DNA of 64,000 nucleotides, from assembly GCF_009905255.1 (NCBI RefSeq), contig NZ_CP047602.1:2604691-2668690 (forward strand), given 5' to 3'. A program made the translations under genes and the position numbers. Shown here piece by piece: positions 45,740-60,302 of this stretch. This stretch comes from Thermoanaerobacterium aotearoense. GTDB taxonomy: Bacteria; Bacillota; Thermoanaerobacteria; Thermoanaerobacterales; Thermoanaerobacteraceae. The notes under the pieces are model-generated. The model was not told the DNA's origin, did no database searches, and saw only the letters and a list, made by a program, of their open reading frames with translations. The first letter of the stretch is position 1; every line of letters starts with the position of its first letter.

Positions 45740-47404
45740 TCAATCGTCTTTTAAAACCGCACCAGTATTTGCAGATGTGACTAATCTGGCATACCTTGCC
45801 ATGTAACCTGTCTTAATATGAGGCTCAGGCTTTCTAAAGTTTTTCCTTCTTTCTTCCATTTCTTCATGGCTTATCTTTAAATTAAGCTTTCTTCCTGGTA
45901 TGTCTATTTCTATGATGTCCCCGTCTTTTATCAAAGCGATTTCTCCGCCTTCCATGGCTTCAGGCGACACATGACCTATGCAAGCTCCTCTTGTAGCACC
46001 GGAAAACCTTCCATCTGTAATAAGCGCCACATCTTTGTCAAGACCCATGCCTGCCAGTGCAGATGTAGGGCTTAACATCTCCCTCATGCCAGGGCCGCCT
46101 TTTGGACCTTCATACCTTATTACAACAACATCGCCTTTTTGTATCTTGCCATCGTAAATCGCTTTTATGGCTTCATCTTCTGAGTCAAAGACTCTTGCAG
46201 GACCAGAATGGCAAAGCATCTCTTTAGCTACTGCAGACGCCTTTACTACAGAACCGTCTTTCGCTATATTTCCGTACAAAATAGCCAAGCCACCTGTATT
46301 GCTGTAGGGATTTTCTACTGAGTGTATTACATCATGATTCTTTATCCGGGCATCTTTGAAGTTTTCACCGATTGTATCGCATGTGACTGTAATGCAATCT
46401 GTATTTAAGACTCCTATCTTTGACAGTTCTTTTAATACTGCCTGTATGCCGCCTGCATGGTAAAGATCTTCTATATGATACTTTCCTGCAGGACTTAATT
46501 TGCACAGGTTTGGAACCTTCTCATTGATTTCATTTATTTTTTCAAGAGGTATATCGACTCCTGCCTCATGGGCAATAGCCTTTAAGTGGAGAACTGTATT
46601 TGTAGAGCCTCCTAAAGCCATGTCTAAGCAAAAAGCATTTATAAAGGCATCTTTTGTCAAAATATCCCTTGCCTTAATGTCCTTTTCTACAAGCTCCACT
46701 ATCTTCATACCTGCTTTTTTAGCAAGCCTTATCCTCTCTGAGTAAACGGCCGGTATCGTGCCATTGCCAGGAAGTCCTATGCCAAGCCCTTCTGTAAGGC
46801 AATTCATCGTGTTTGCCGTAAACATTCCTGAGCATGACCCGCAGGTAGGGCAGGCTGACATCTCCATCGCCTTTAGCTCGTCTTCACTTATCTTACCTGC
46901 CTTCAATGCACCTACCGCCTCAAACATGGAACTTAAATCACATGCTTCTCCTTCGTAACTTCCAGCCAGCATCGGACCTCCGCTTATTACGATAGCCGGA
47001 ATGTTTAGCCTTGCGGCTGCCATAAGCATACCTGGAACTATCTTGTCACAATTTGGTATAAGCACAAGTCCGTCAATGCCATGCGCCATAGCCATCGTCT
47101 CAACGCTGTCGGCTATCAATTCCCTTGAAGCAAGGGAATATTTCATCCCTTTGTGATTCATGGCTATTCCATCGCAGACACCTATTGTGGAAAATTCTAA
47201 AGGAGTGCCACCAGCAAGCCTTACGCCAGCTTTTACTGCCTCTGCAATCTTGTCAAGATTTATGTGTCCAGGAATTATGTCGTTTTTTGAATTAGCTATA
47301 CCTATTAAAGGCCTATTTATCTCTTCATCAGTAAGCCCTAAAGCGTACAAAAGTGACCTGTGGGGCGCTTTTTCAACTCCTTTTTTCACGCTATCGCTTA
47401 TCAT
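45740..47404 (-). CDS. ilvD: Dihydroxy-acid dehydratase
   Basis: A 554-aa Fe-S dehydratase. The cluster-ligand motifs [25 protein letters not shown] and [17 protein letters not shown] are present, and [19 protein letters not shown] lies near the C-terminus. Third common step of Ile/Val synthesis. Five bases separate it from leuB. Confidence 0.97.
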   Translation of the reverse strand: MISDSVKKGVEKAPHRSLLYALGLTDEEINRPLIGIANSKNDIIPGHINLDKIAEAVKAGVRLAGGTPLEFSTIGVCDGIAMNHKGMKYSLASRELIADSVETMAMAHGIDGLVLIPNCDKIVPGMLMAAARLNIPAIVISGGPMLAGSYEGEACDLSSMFEAVGALKAGKISEDELKAMEMSACPTCGSCSGMFTANTMNCLTEGLGIGLPGNGTIPAVYSERIRLAKKAGMKIVELVEKDIKARDILTKDAFINAFCLDMALGGSTNTVLHLKAIAHEAGVDIPLEKINEINEKVPNLCKLSPAGKYHIEDLYHAGGIQAVLKELSKIGVLNTDCITVTCDTIGENFKDARIKNHDVIHSVENPYSNTGGLAILYGNIAKDGSVVKASAVAKEMLCHSGPARVFDSEDEAIKAIYDGKIQKGDVVVIRYEGPKGGPGMREMLSPTSALAGMGLDKDVALITDGRFSGATRGACIGHVSPEAMEGGEIALIKDGDIIEIDIPGRKLNLKISHEEMEERRKNFRKPEPHIKTGYMARYARLVTSANTGAVLKDD

Positions 47405-47408
47405 AAAA

Positions 47409-48476
47409 TCACCTCTTTAAATACTTTACAACCATGTCGCCCATCTCTTCGGTGTTTAAAATAGTGCCTTTTCCTAAATCAGGAGTCCTGTAACCATCCT
47501 CCAATAGGTCATTTACCGCCTTTCTTATATCATTTGCCGCATCAACCATGTCAAAGGAATACTCCAACATCATTGCGACAGATAGAATTGTAGCCAAAGG
47601 ATTAGCTTTCTTCGTGCCAGCAATATCAGGAGCTGAACCGTGTACAGGTTCGTAAAGCCCAACTTTGTCACCTCTCAAACTGGCCGATGGCAGCATTCCT
47701 ATTGATCCCGTAAGCTGTGATGCCTCATCAGACAATATGTCTCCAAACATATTTGACGTAAGTATCACATCAAACTGAGACGGATCTTTTATAAGCTGCA
47801 TGGAGCAATTGTCAACATACTGATGGTTTAATTCTACATCTGGGTATTCCTTGCTTACTTCGTTGACGACTTTTCTCCATAATCTTGATGAATCCAAAAT
47901 ATTGGCTTTATCAACCGATGTGACCTTTTTCTTCCGGTTTCTGGCCGCTTTAAACGCTATATGGGCGATCCTCTCTATTTCCATCGTCGTATACGATTCT
48001 GTATCATACGCCTTGTACCCGTAATCAATCTTTTCCGTTCCTCTATCGCCAAAATATATGCCGCCTGTCAATTCCCTCACAACAAGTACATCTAACCCAT
48101 CCTTTAAAATCTCATCTTTTAGAGGAGATGCGCTTCTTAAAGAATTAAAAAGAGTGGCAGGCCTTAAATTAGCGTACACGCCGAGGCTTTTTCTCAAGGA
48201 CAAAAGACCTGCCTCAGGCCTTTTATCCCCATCCAGATCGTCCCACTTAGGTCCGCCAACAGCCCCTAACAAAACTGCATCGCTTTTAAGGCACGCTTCT
48301 TCTGTTTCCTTAGGATACGGCTTTCCAAACTCATCAATGGCACAGCCGCCAAACAGATACTTATTAACCTCAAAGTCAATGCTGTATTTTTCTGAAACAG
48401 CATCTAATACCTTCAGTGCTTCCTCCATTACTTCTTTTCCTATTCCATCTCCTGGTAACACAGCTATCTTGTACAT
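47409..48476 (-). CDS. leuB: 3-isopropylmalate dehydrogenase
   Basis: A 355-aa protein. [18 protein letters not shown] at the start, the substrate-binding [10 protein letters not shown], and [20 protein letters not shown] (metal aspartates) near residue 240. Oxidises and decarboxylates isopropylmalate in leucine synthesis. It overlaps or abuts leuD by one base. Confidence 0.97.
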   Translation of the reverse strand: MYKIAVLPGDGIGKEVMEEALKVLDAVSEKYSIDFEVNKYLFGGCAIDEFGKPYPKETEEACLKSDAVLLGAVGGPKWDDLDGDKRPEAGLLSLRKSLGVYANLRPATLFNSLRSASPLKDEILKDGLDVLVVRELTGGIYFGDRGTEKIDYGYKAYDTESYTTMEIERIAHIAFKAARNRKKKVTSVDKANILDSSRLWRKVVNEVSKEYPDVELNHQYVDNCSMQLIKDPSQFDVILTSNMFGDILSDEASQLTGSIGMLPSASLRGDKVGLYEPVHGSAPDIAGTKKANPLATILSVAMMLEYSFDMVDAANDIRKAVNDLLEDGYRTPDLGKGTILNTEEMGDMVVKYLKR

Positions 48477-48962
48477 CTATACCACCTTTTCCTTCACGTA
48501 GTTTATAAGGCCGCCACACTCGATTATCTTCTTTATAAATTCAGGAAATGGCTGCGATTTAAACTCGATACCTTTTGTTATGTCTTTTATGACACCTGTC
48601 TCAAAATCAACTGAAACAATATCACCGTCTTCTATTGAAGACGCTGCATCAGGACATTCCAATATAGGCAATCCTATATTTATGGCATTTCTGTAAAATA
48701 TCCTGGCAAACGACTTTGCGATGACACAAGATATGCCGGACTCCTTTATGGCTATAGGAGCGTGTTCTCTTGATGAACCGCAGCCAAAGTTGTCCCCTGC
48801 AACCATTATATCTCCTGGTTTGACTTTATCTTTAAAGCTTTTATCTAAATCCTCCATGCAATGGGCAGCAAGCTCTTTTGGATCAGATGTATTTAAAAAC
48901 CTCGCAGGTATTATTACATCCGTATCTACATTATCCCCGTACTTTATTGCCTTTCCTTCCAA
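48477..48962 (-). CDS. leuD: 3-isopropylmalate dehydratase, small subunit
   Basis: A 161-aa protein with the swivelling-domain motifs [34 protein letters not shown] and [13 protein letters not shown]. Partner of LeuC. One base from leuC. Confidence 0.97.
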   Translation of the reverse strand: MEGKAIKYGDNVDTDVIIPARFLNTSDPKELAAHCMEDLDKSFKDKVKPGDIMVAGDNFGCGSSREHAPIAIKESGISCVIAKSFARIFYRNAINIGLPILECPDAASSIEDGDIVSVDFETGVIKDITKGIEFKSQPFPEFIKKIIECGGLINYVKEKVV

Positions 48963-50219
48963 TTACGCCACCTCCTCAGGACTTGCTATATATCCTTTTA
49001 TCGCTGATGCCGCTGCTACAGCAGGACTTGCCAAGTATACTTCGCTTTCTGTGTGACCCATCCTGCCTACAAAGTTTCTATTTGTGGTGGATATTGCCCT
49101 TTCGCCTTTTGCAAGTATGCCCATGTGACCGCCTAAGCATGGACCGCATGTAGGCGTAGATACAGCAGCACCTGCTTTTATGAACTCTTCTATATAGCCT
49201 CTTCTTACACATTCCAGGTAAATGTCTTGTGTAGCTGGGAATATTATCAACCTTACGTCTGGATGAACCTTCTTGCCTTTCAAAATTTCATACGTCACTT
49301 CCATGTCTTGTAGACGGCCATTTGTACAAGAACCTATTACAACTTGATCTATCTTTATACTTCCAACATCATCTATTGACTTTGTGTTTTCAGGCAAGTG
49401 AGGAAATGCTACTTGCGGCTTTATCGCTGACAAGTCTATGTCGTAGGTCTTTACATATTCTGCATCATCGTCAGCTTTAAACACTTTGTAATTTCTCTTT
49501 ACTCTCCCCAAAACATATGCTTCGGTAATTTCATCGTAATCGAAAATACCGTTTTTAGCCCCTGCTTCTATAGCCATATTTGCAATTGTAAACCTGTCGT
49601 CAATCGACAAAGACGAGATGTCGCCGGTGAATTCCATCGACTTGTAAAGTGCGCCATCTACACCTATCATGCCGATGATGTACAATATGACGTCTTTACC
49701 GCTTACCCATTTATTAAGCTTTCCTTTAAGATTGAACTTTATGGCTTCAGGAACCTTAAACCAAGCCTTGCCTGTAGCCATGGCACAAGCCATATCAGTG
49801 CTTCCTATGCCTGTAGAGAAACACGTTATCGCACCATACGTGCATGTATGGGAATCTGCACCTATCACCACATCTCCAGGCAATACTAAGCCTTTCTCCG
49901 GCAAAAGGGCGTGTTCTATCCCCATTTGCCCTACCTCAAAGAAGTTTACAATGCCATACTCTTTTGCAAATTTCCTTACGATATTTACTTGTTCTGCAGA
50001 CTTTATGTCTTTATTCGGGACAAAGTGGTCAGGCACCAATGCGATTTTCTCTTTGTCGAATACTTCCTTTACACCTATCTTTAAAAACTCCTTTATAGCA
50101 ACAGGCGATGTTACATCATTGCCTAACACCATGTCTACGTCTATCTCTATAAGATCTCCAGGTTTAACTTCATATCCAGCTTTATTAGCTAAAATTTTCT
50201 GCGTAAGTGTTAACCCCAA
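48963..50219 (-). CDS. leuC: 3-isopropylmalate dehydratase, large subunit
   Basis: A 418-aa aconitase-family protein. It starts [20 protein letters not shown]. The [4Fe-4S] cysteines lie in [13 protein letters not shown] and [31 protein letters not shown] is the active-site region. Isomerises isopropylmalate with LeuD. The 5' end overlaps leuA by 10 bases. Confidence 0.97.
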   Translation of the reverse strand: MGLTLTQKILANKAGYEVKPGDLIEIDVDMVLGNDVTSPVAIKEFLKIGVKEVFDKEKIALVPDHFVPNKDIKSAEQVNIVRKFAKEYGIVNFFEVGQMGIEHALLPEKGLVLPGDVVIGADSHTCTYGAITCFSTGIGSTDMACAMATGKAWFKVPEAIKFNLKGKLNKWVSGKDVILYIIGMIGVDGALYKSMEFTGDISSLSIDDRFTIANMAIEAGAKNGIFDYDEITEAYVLGRVKRNYKVFKADDDAEYVKTYDIDLSAIKPQVAFPHLPENTKSIDDVGSIKIDQVVIGSCTNGRLQDMEVTYEILKGKKVHPDVRLIIFPATQDIYLECVRRGYIEEFIKAGAAVSTPTCGPCLGGHMGILAKGERAISTTNRNFVGRMGHTESEVYLASPAVAAASAIKGYIASPEEVA

Positions 50220-51403
50220 AGCTCTCCCTCCTTAAAACTTTTACTGTTTAAGATGACATCTTCTACGATTTCTCTTATATCTTCATCATCTACAACTTTT
50301 TTATTGTCAGCTATGTCTTTAAATCTCTTAAAAGCAATATTTATCTCATCTCTCGAAAGGTTGAATCCCATGTTTTTTAGCTTCAATTCAAAGGCATTTC
50401 TGCCGGATAATTTGCCCATAGATATATGATCAGTCGTTATGCCTATGTCTTCTGGCTTCATTATCTCGTAGGTGGCTTTATTGTTTATAACACCGTGCTG
50501 ATGGATTCCAGCAGTGTGCCTAAACGCATTAAATCCTACGATGGCTTTATTAGGCTGAAGTTCTATCCCCGCCATCTCACTTACCAGCTTGCATGTGCTG
50601 TAAATTTCCTTTGTGTTTATGCCGTGGATTACATTAAAATAATCCTTTCTGGTATTTATGGCCATGATGACTTCTTCTAAAGCAGCATTTCCAGCTCTTT
50701 CCCCTATTCCGCATACAGTCACTTCCACTTGATCTGCACCGCTTTCCACTGCCGAAAGTGAGTTTACCACAGCCATACCAAGGTCATTGTGGCAGTGAAC
50801 GCTTATCGTCACATTTTCTCTGTCGTGAATGTTATCTTTGACGTACTCTACTAATCTGCCAAATTCTTTTGGAACGGCATATCCTACCGTATCAGGTATA
50901 TTTATTATCTTAGCACCGGCATCAATGACCTCGTTAAATACCTTGCCTAAGAAATCCCAATCAGTCCTCGATGCATCTTCAGCAGAAAATTGAATTTCAT
51001 CAAACTTGCCTGAAGCGTATTTCACGCTGTCAACTGCCATCTTTAAGGCTTCATCTCTGGATATTTTCAACTTGTATTTCAAATGAATATCAGATGTGGC
51101 AATAAAAAGATGTATCCTGGACTTTTTCGCATTTTTCAATGCTTCATAAGTTCTATCTATATCGCTTTTCACACATCTTGACAATCCTGCAACAGTGACG
51201 CCATCTAAATTCTCCCCTACATACTTTACAGCCTCAAAATCACCGTTTGATGCAGCAGGAAAACCGGCTTCTATCACGTCAACTCCAAGTGATACAAGCT
51301 TATTTGCTATCTTGTATTTAGTTTCCTTGTCGAAATTGACTCCCGGCGTCTGCTCACCATCTCTCAATGTCGTATCAAAAACAATGACTTTTCTATCCCC
51401 CAT
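50210..51403 (-). CDS. leuA: 2-isopropylmalate synthase
   Basis: About 397 aa, DRE-TIM metallolyase: [19 protein letters not shown] at the start, [20 protein letters not shown] and [18 protein letters not shown] see no long C-terminal regulatory (LeuA allosteric) domain: ordinary LeuA enzymes exceed 500 aa, and this short form is like homocitrate synthase/LeuA-1 or isopropylmalate synthases of anaerobes. GAGGGGG precedes ATG 51403; the frame is open six bases further. Confidence 0.9.
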   Translation of the reverse strand: MGDRKVIVFDTTLRDGEQTPGVNFDKETKYKIANKLVSLGVDVIEAGFPAASNGDFEAVKYVGENLDGVTVAGLSRCVKSDIDRTYEALKNAKKSRIHLFIATSDIHLKYKLKISRDEALKMAVDSVKYASGKFDEIQFSAEDASRTDWDFLGKVFNEVIDAGAKIINIPDTVGYAVPKEFGRLVEYVKDNIHDRENVTISVHCHNDLGMAVVNSLSAVESGADQVEVTVCGIGERAGNAALEEVIMAINTRKDYFNVIHGINTKEIYSTCKLVSEMAGIELQPNKAIVGFNAFRHTAGIHQHGVINNKATYEIMKPEDIGITTDHISMGKLSGRNAFELKLKNMGFNLSRDEINIAFKRFKDIADNKKVVDDEDIREIVEDVILNSKSFKEGELWG

Positions 51404-51418
51404 ACACAAGCCCCCTCT

Positions 51419-52414
<996 letters not shown>

Positions 52415-52924
52415 TTACAATTCCTCCTCATATTCTTTTAAAATTCTATTTCCTCTTTCTAAAGTTATAAGACCTGTTCTTGTAAGTTCTCTCACTTGAA
52501 ATTGTTTGATGAGCTTTATAAATGCCTCCACCTTTTCAGTGTCTCCAGTCATTTCAATAATGATGGAATCAAGCGAAATATCGATGACTTTGCCTCTAAA
52601 AGTATCTACTATGTGCATGATGTCGTCTCTAGTGCTTGAATTGATCTCAACTTTCACCAGTACAAGCTCCCTCGATACATTTGGGAATTTGCCTACATCT
52701 TGCACTTTAATGACATCATACAGCTTGCTAAGCTGTCTTATTATTTGTGTTATCACATAATCGTCACCATCGACTGTTAAAGTAATGCGAGATTGGTCGT
52801 TTTGTTCTGTGGTGCCTACAGCAATACTTTCTATGTTGTAGCCTCTTCTTGAGAAAAGGCCTACAACTCGCGACAATACACCAGAATGATTATTTACCAA
52901 GACAGATATTATGTGTGTGATAAT
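52415..52924 (-). CDS. ilvN: Acetolactate synthase, small (regulatory) subunit; non-canonical start proposed
   Basis: An ACT-domain subunit of about 169 aa: ISVLVNNHSGVLSRVVGLF then SRRGYNIESIAVG. A start at the TTG at 52900 would omit the first beta strand of the ACT domain. The open frame upstream encodes ITHIISVL, which matches the conserved family N-terminus, but contains no ATG, GTG or TTG; ATT at 52924 and ATC at 52921 stand 4-7 bases after AAAGGGG. I therefore propose a rare AUU/AUC start. First gene of the operon, behind the T-box. Confidence 0.85.
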   Translation of the reverse strand: MITHIISVLVNNHSGVLSRVVGLFSRRGYNIESIAVGTTEQNDQSRITLTVDGDDYVITQIIRQLSKLYDVIKVQDVGKFPNVSRELVLVKVEINSSTRDDIMHIVDTFRGKVIDISLDSIIIEMTGDTEKVEAFIKLIKQFQVRELTRTGLITLERGNRILKEYEEEL

Positions 52925-52934
52925 ATCACCCCTT

Positions 52935-53205
52935 TCACATATTAAAAAATCCCCGCCCCATATTCAGGGCGAGGATCATCTCGCGGTACCACCTGATTTC
53001 GCATTTACCTCACGGCAAATGCCTCAGCAAGTAATCATACTTTACCTTTAACGCAGGTCTTACGGTTAAGCCTACTAAAACTTCAACTTAACTACTCCGG
53101 AGCGATCTAATATATGTACTCGCACCGGTTTGCAGCAACCACCGGCTCTCTTTAGCTTATACATATACCCCTCTCCATCATCGCCTTTATTGAGATGAAA
53201 TATTT
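52935..53205 (-). promoter_or_regulatory. T-box leader of the ilv-leu operon
   Basis: On the minus strand: stem I region (53205-53080), then the T-box core AGGTGGTACCGCGAG, and the terminator made of cctcgccctgaa / ggggcgggg before TTTTTT. It responds to an uncharged branched-chain tRNA; ATC (Ile) and CTC (Leu) are both present near the expected specifier, and I could not decide between them. The remaining ~185 bp up to 53390 is AT-rich and contains the ferritin-like gene's promoter region. Confidence 0.9.
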
Positions 53206-53390
53206 TAAGGTGAAATTAGTAGTTATTTTATCAGCATATTGAAAATAAGTCAACTTAATTTTTTGTAAATTCTAAATAAATCATCGTTTACATTTATTAA
53301 AAAATTTTAATTTTTTAAGCAAAAAAATACTTTTTTTATCAGTATCATCATAGTATGAATCAACATATATTTTTAAAGAGGTGAATTTTA

Positions 53391-53825
53391 ATGATAAGCA
53401 AAAAGGAGCTTATATCAAACTTAAATACCGACTTAACCAAGGAATACGCAGCAATGGTACAATACATCCAGCACTCCAGCATGCTGCACGGAGCTGAATA
53501 CGTAGAAGTTATAGACAAGATCTTAGAACACGCAAAGGATGAGCACGATCACGCAGTGATATTGACAGACATTATACAATACCTTGGTGGAATCCCCACA
53601 GTAGAAGTTTATCCAAGACAGACTTCACTCGACAATAGAGAAATGCTTTATCAAGATTTAAACTACGAGTACGACGCACTGAATGGATATAACCAGAGAA
53701 TATCTCAAGCAGAAAATCTGGGACTTTTCGATGTGGGGCAAAAGCTCAGAAATATAGCTTTAGAGGAAGAAAATCACATAATAGATCTGGAAAAAGCATT
53801 AGGTATACTAAAAATAGACCCATGA
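53391..53825 (+). CDS. Ferritin-like (bacterioferritin-type) protein
   Basis: A 144-aa four-helix protein. KEYAAMVQYIQHSSMLHG, LEHAKDEHDHAVILTDIIQYLG (E-x6-E-x2-H iron site) and LEEENHIIDLEKAL give the paired E/E-x-x-H ligands of a di-iron site. Likely stores iron or detoxifies peroxide. AAAGAGGTG precedes the ATG. Confidence 0.88.
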   Translation: MISKKELISNLNTDLTKEYAAMVQYIQHSSMLHGAEYVEVIDKILEHAKDEHDHAVILTDIIQYLGGIPTVEVYPRQTSLDNREMLYQDLNYEYDALNGYNQRISQAENLGLFDVGQKLRNIALEEENHIIDLEKALGILKIDP

Positions 53826-53853
53826 AAAAACCCTCCAAAATGGAGGGGTTTTT
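53823..53853. terminator. Terminator between the ferritin-like and lipoprotein genes
   Basis: CCCTCC-aaaat-GGAGGG stem, then TTTTTTATT on the plus strand and an A-rich flank on the other; serves both convergent genes. Confidence 0.85.
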
Positions 53854-54299
53854 TATTTCTTAGCATCTTTCAATGCTTGATTTGCCAACTCTACAAACGT
53901 CTTTGACGATTCTGTAGCACCTGCCACAGTATCAACTTTTGACGTATCTTGACTATCTACTAATTCTTGCTGAAGTTTTTCATCTACTTCTTTTGGCGTT
54001 ATATTGTTCTTAGCTTTCATCTTTGATGCGTAGTCGGCATCGTCTCTTTTGAACTTGCCATTTTTATCTACTTCATTGTACACAACGCTTGAAATCTTAC
54101 CGTCTTTTACGGTGATTTCAATCTGTCCTTTGTATCCGTGTGCATCGAATGATGCTTGCTCTGCCTTGTAAGTGCCGTCTTTGTACGCACCAGATGAACC
54201 TGATGTGTTTGAAGACGTATTGGAGCTATTTGAACCACAACCAACCAAGCTTACTGCAATAAACACCGTAATAAGCCCAATAGCCAATGATTTTTTCAT
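53853..54299 (-). CDS. FMN-binding domain lipoprotein
   Basis: About 148 aa. Signal peptide MKKSLAIGLITVFIAVSLVG with lipobox LVGC, then a Ser/Asn/Gly linker and an FMN_bind domain (GYKGQIEITVKDGKISSVVY); VDTVAGATESS carries the Thr that covalently links FMN in relatives (flavinylation by ApbE). Likely an extracellular electron carrier. Start ATG 54299 after GGAGAGG; the frame is open 33 bases further. Confidence 0.9.
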   Translation of the reverse strand: MKKSLAIGLITVFIAVSLVGCGSNSSNTSSNTSGSSGAYKDGTYKAEQASFDAHGYKGQIEITVKDGKISSVVYNEVDKNGKFKRDDADYASKMKAKNNITPKEVDEKLQQELVDSQDTSKVDTVAGATESSKTFVELANQALKDAKK

Positions 54300-54401
54300 G
54301 GTAACCTCTCCTTTTAGAAAAATTTTTAACAATTCACCTCTTAATATATATTCGACATCTATTTTAAAAATCCTTCTTTTGTTAAAATAAATTTTAACAA
54401 T

Positions 54402-56840
54402 TTATTCCTCATCATTCGCTATCCTTGCGGTTGAAACAACCCTGTCTCCTTCATCAAGCTTCATTAGCATCACACCTGCAGTATCCCTGTGCATCTTTGA
54501 TATATCAGCGATTTTTGTCCTTATGAGGATACCATTGGCTGAGATTATCATAAGCTCATCTTTTTCACTTACAGACATTATGGAAACCAATTTTCCAGTT
54601 TTTTTCGTTATTTTTGCAGCTATTATTCCTTTTCCAGCCCTTGTCTGCAATCTGTATTCATCGGCATCGCTTCTTTTACCATATCCATTTTCTGTAACCA
54701 CTAATATATCTCTATCTCTATCCACCAAATCCATCTCAACAACGTAATCATCGTCTCTCAGTGTAACTGCTATTACACCCCTTGCCTGTCTTCCCATTGG
54801 CCTTAAATTGTCTTCATGGAATCTTATGCAAAAGCCATTAGCCGTACCTATGATGATTTCCCTATTGCCATCTGTAAGCATGACATTTATAAGCTCATCT
54901 CCATCGTCAAGCTTTATGGCTGTATTGCCGCTTTTCTTTATCTTCGGGAAATCTTCGATTTCGGTCTTTTTGATTATTCCATTTTTGGTGCACATGACGA
55001 CGTACTTAGCATTGTGAGATTTCTTTACAGGTATTACGGCATTTACTTTTTCATCCTGATCTATCTGAATGAGGTTAATGATAGCTGTGCCTTTGGCTTG
55101 CCTTCCTGATTCAGGTATATCTATCGTCCTTAAGCTGTACACCTTGCCTTTGTTTGTAAAAAACAAAAGCCTATCATGCGTCGTAGTCGTAAATACATTT
55201 TCCACGAAGTCATCTTCTCTTGTAGATATCCCAGAGATGCCCTTTCCGCCACGCTTCTGCGATTTATACGCATCAAGAGGCATTCTCTTTATGTAGCCAA
55301 AGTGTGTCATGGTTACAACAGCGTCTTCCAGTTGAACTAAATCTTCAATGTCGACTTCGTCTTCTTTCGCCACAATTTGCGTCTTTCTCTCTGATGAATA
55401 TTTTTCTTTCACGTCTTTAAGCTCTTTCTTTATTATCTCCAACACTTTCTTTTCGTCTGACAGTATGTTTTTTAGATCCTTTATTTTTTGATAAAGATCG
55501 TTTAATTCATCTTCTATCTTCTGTCTTTCTAATCCTGTAAGGCGACCTAACCTCATATCAACTATAGCCTGTGCTTGCCTATCGCTGAGGCCAAACTTGT
55601 CCATCAAATTCTTCTTTGCTATAGGCTCTGTTTTGGAGCTTCGTATCACATTTATTACTTCGTCAATATGGTCAAGGGCGATCTTCAAACCTTCTAAAAT
55701 GTGCGCTCTTTCGTCAGCCTTTTGAAGGTCAAACTTCGTCCTCCTGGTAATGACGTCAAATTGGTGATCTACATACTTCTCGATAATCTGATTTAACGAA
55801 AGTATCTTTGGAGCTCCATCTACAAGGGCCAGCATGATGGCTCCAAACGTCTGCTGCATCTGAGTGTGCATGTACAATTTATTCAAGACGACCTTTGGAT
55901 TTACATCTCTCTTTAATTCTATGACGATCCTCATGCCGTTTCTATCTGATTCGTCTCTTAAATCAGAGATGCCTTCTATATGCTTGTCCCTTACAAGCTC
56001 TGCTATCTTTTCAACCAATTTTGATTTTATGACCATATACGGCAATTCTGTGACAACTATGCGATTTCTGCCATTGTGCTCCTCTATCTCTGCCTTTGCC
56101 CTTACTATTATCTTTCCTCTTCCTGTCTCGTACGTCTCTCTGATGCCGTCTTTTCCAACTATAAGACCGCCAGTAGGAAAGTCAGGGCCCTTTATGTACT
56201 TCATAAGCTCATCTGTAGCAATATAAGGATTGTCTATATACGCAATTATTCCGTCTATCACTTCGCCTAAATTGTGAGGAGGAATATTAGTAGCCATTCC
56301 AACGGCTATTCCTTGTGATCCATTTACCAATAGGTTTGGAAACCTTGACGGAAGAACTACAGGTTCTTTGTAGTTTTCATCAAAGTTTGGCACAAAGTCT
56401 ACAGTCTCTTTATTTATGTCGGTAAGCATCTCCAATGCTATCTTCGATAGCCTTGCTTCTGTGTACCTCATGGCAGCAGCCGGATCTCCATCGATGCTTC
56501 CAAAGTTGCCATGGCCATCAACCAATGTTTCTCTCATGGAAAAATCCTGCGCCATTCTAACCATGGCGTCGTAAACAGCTACATCGCCATGTGGATGGTA
56601 TTTTCCTAATACTTCTCCTACCACAGTTACGCTTTTCTTGTATGGCTTGTCAGGCGTAAGACCAAGGCCATTCATTGCATAGAGAATTCTCCTGTGAACA
56701 GGCTTCAAGCCATCTCTCACGTCAGGCAACGCCCTGCTTACGATGACACTCATGGCGTAATCTATAAAAGATTTTTTCATCTCATCTTCTACATCTACCG
56801 GTATTACTCTCAATTCTTCGTTATTTGTGTTATCGCTCAC
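54402..56840 (-). CDS. gyrA: DNA gyrase subunit A
   Basis: An 812-aa protein. Catalytic Tyr126 in [11 protein letters not shown], GyrA C-terminal beta-propeller repeats with the GyrA box [10 protein letters not shown] (about residues 528-537). The quinolone-pocket segment reads [10 protein letters not shown], with Val87 where E. coli has Ser83. Introduces negative supercoils with GyrB. Fourteen bases after gyrB. Confidence 0.98.
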   Translation of the reverse strand: MSDNTNNEELRVIPVDVEDEMKKSFIDYAMSVIVSRALPDVRDGLKPVHRRILYAMNGLGLTPDKPYKKSVTVVGEVLGKYHPHGDVAVYDAMVRMAQDFSMRETLVDGHGNFGSIDGDPAAAMRYTEARLSKIALEMLTDINKETVDFVPNFDENYKEPVVLPSRFPNLLVNGSQGIAVGMATNIPPHNLGEVIDGIIAYIDNPYIATDELMKYIKGPDFPTGGLIVGKDGIRETYETGRGKIIVRAKAEIEEHNGRNRIVVTELPYMVIKSKLVEKIAELVRDKHIEGISDLRDESDRNGMRIVIELKRDVNPKVVLNKLYMHTQMQQTFGAIMLALVDGAPKILSLNQIIEKYVDHQFDVITRRTKFDLQKADERAHILEGLKIALDHIDEVINVIRSSKTEPIAKKNLMDKFGLSDRQAQAIVDMRLGRLTGLERQKIEDELNDLYQKIKDLKNILSDEKKVLEIIKKELKDVKEKYSSERKTQIVAKEDEVDIEDLVQLEDAVVTMTHFGYIKRMPLDAYKSQKRGGKGISGISTREDDFVENVFTTTTHDRLLFFTNKGKVYSLRTIDIPESGRQAKGTAIINLIQIDQDEKVNAVIPVKKSHNAKYVVMCTKNGIIKKTEIEDFPKIKKSGNTAIKLDDGDELINVMLTDGNREIIIGTANGFCIRFHEDNLRPMGRQARGVIAVTLRDDDYVVEMDLVDRDRDILVVTENGYGKRSDADEYRLQTRAGKGIIAAKITKKTGKLVSIMSVSEKDELMIISANGILIRTKIADISKMHRDTAGVMLMKLDEGDRVVSTARIANDEE

Positions 56841-56853
56841 TTAAATCACCTGC

Positions 56854-58770
<1,917 letters not shown>

Positions 58771-58940
58771 CTAAATTCCAATAGTTTTATTGTATCATTT
58801 TTTTGTTTTTTATACAAGGAAGTGGATTTTAGCAGTTTTTTGCTTCTTCTCAAAAGGAAATTTTTTTATTTTATAAAAACACTATTTTATAATATACTTA
58901 AATATGTAGATAAGATGTTCATTTTCAAGGTGGTGTTATA

Positions 58941-60302
58941 TTGGATCTTCTCGGTATATTGGTAGGAAAGTTCGTCATACTCGGATGCAAATTAACTGGA
59001 AAAAACGGCACATCTTTGCCAGGAAAGTTAGCCTTAAAGGTGGATTCTGATATCATAAAAAACATCGTAAAAGATGTGAAGAACGAAAAAATAGTCGTGA
59101 CAGGAACAAATGGAAAGACTACTACATCGGGACTTATAGCTGAAATTTTAAAATCGTCTGGCAAGAAAGTAGTCCATAACAGAGAAGGAGCAAACATGTT
59201 AAGTGGAATTGCCACTGTGCTTATAAAAAACAGCGACATCTTTGGCAATATAAGCTGCGACACTGGTGTTTTTGAAGTGGATGAAGCGAATATGCCTCTT
59301 GTTTTAAATGACATCAATCCAAAGGTAGTCGTTGTGACGAATTTTTTCAGAGATCAGCTTGACAGGTACGGTGAATTAGACACGACTATTAAGAAAGTCA
59401 AGGAATCTTTAAGTAAACTTCCAAAAGATTCAATGCTTCTTTTAAATGCAGATGAACCTTTTACAGCTTCTTTAGGCGATGACCTAAATCTAAATGTCTT
59501 TTACTACGGCATCTTAGACAAGCTAAACTACGGTTACAGCTTATCACCAGCATTTGAGCAGAAATACTGTCCGGTTTGCGGTGGAAAATACGTCTACAAG
59601 GATGTTTTTTACGGTCAGCTTGGCGATTATTACTGTCCTAAATGCGGAAAATCACGGCCAAAATTAGACTTTGGCGCACTTGACATAAAACTTACAGAAG
59701 ATGGCATATCATTTAAATTGAAATTCAAAGACAGGTTAATAAGCGTAAAAAGCCATCTTACAGGTGCATACAATGTTTATAACGTCATGGCATCTGTAGC
59801 AGCAAATGTACTTTTAGGCATTCCATTTTCAAATATACAAATGGGGCTTAACAACTACACTCCTATTGCAGGTAGACTTCAAAAGACTTATTTAAAGGGC
59901 AAAAAAGCCATAATAAACTTGATTAAAAATCCAATAGGCTTTGACAGCACTTTAAATATGTTAAGAGAAATCAACAAACCTTTAAACTTACTGATCGCCA
60001 TAAACGACAATTACGCTGACGGCAGAGATGTATCTTGGCTTTGGGATGTAGACATCGAAAATTTTGTATCACATACAAAAATAAACCATGTTGTAACATC
60101 GGGATTAAGAGCAGAAGATATGGCGTTAAGGCTTAAATACGCCGGTATAGATCAAAAGAAGATAAAAATCATGAAATCAATAGACGAAGCATTGGAATAT
60201 ATTCCAACCATAACAAATGAAGAATTGATAGCCGTCCTGCCTAACTACACATCGTTGCACGAAGTAAATAACTACTTAAAATCAAGAGGTGTAAAACAAT
60301 GA
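58941..60302 (+). CDS. murT: Lipid II isoglutaminyl synthase, Mur ligase subunit MurT
   Basis: A 453-aa Mur-ligase-fold protein. ATP loop VTGTNGKTTTSGL (K59, T60) and the inserted four-cysteine zinc ribbon CPVCGGKYV ... YCPKCGKSRP (about 209-232), which is special to MurT. With GatD it amidates the D-Glu of lipid II peptide stems. Start is TTG at 58941 after AAGGTGG. The stop overlaps the gatD start by 4 bases. Confidence 0.96.
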   Translation: MDLLGILVGKFVILGCKLTGKNGTSLPGKLALKVDSDIIKNIVKDVKNEKIVVTGTNGKTTTSGLIAEILKSSGKKVVHNREGANMLSGIATVLIKNSDIFGNISCDTGVFEVDEANMPLVLNDINPKVVVVTNFFRDQLDRYGELDTTIKKVKESLSKLPKDSMLLLNADEPFTASLGDDLNLNVFYYGILDKLNYGYSLSPAFEQKYCPVCGGKYVYKDVFYGQLGDYYCPKCGKSRPKLDFGALDIKLTEDGISFKLKFKDRLISVKSHLTGAYNVYNVMASVAANVLLGIPFSNIQMGLNNYTPIAGRLQKTYLKGKKAIINLIKNPIGFDSTLNMLREINKPLNLLIAINDNYADGRDVSWLWDVDIENFVSHTKINHVVTSGLRAEDMALRLKYAGIDQKKIKIMKSIDEALEYIPTITNEELIAVLPNYTSLHEVNNYLKSRGVKQ

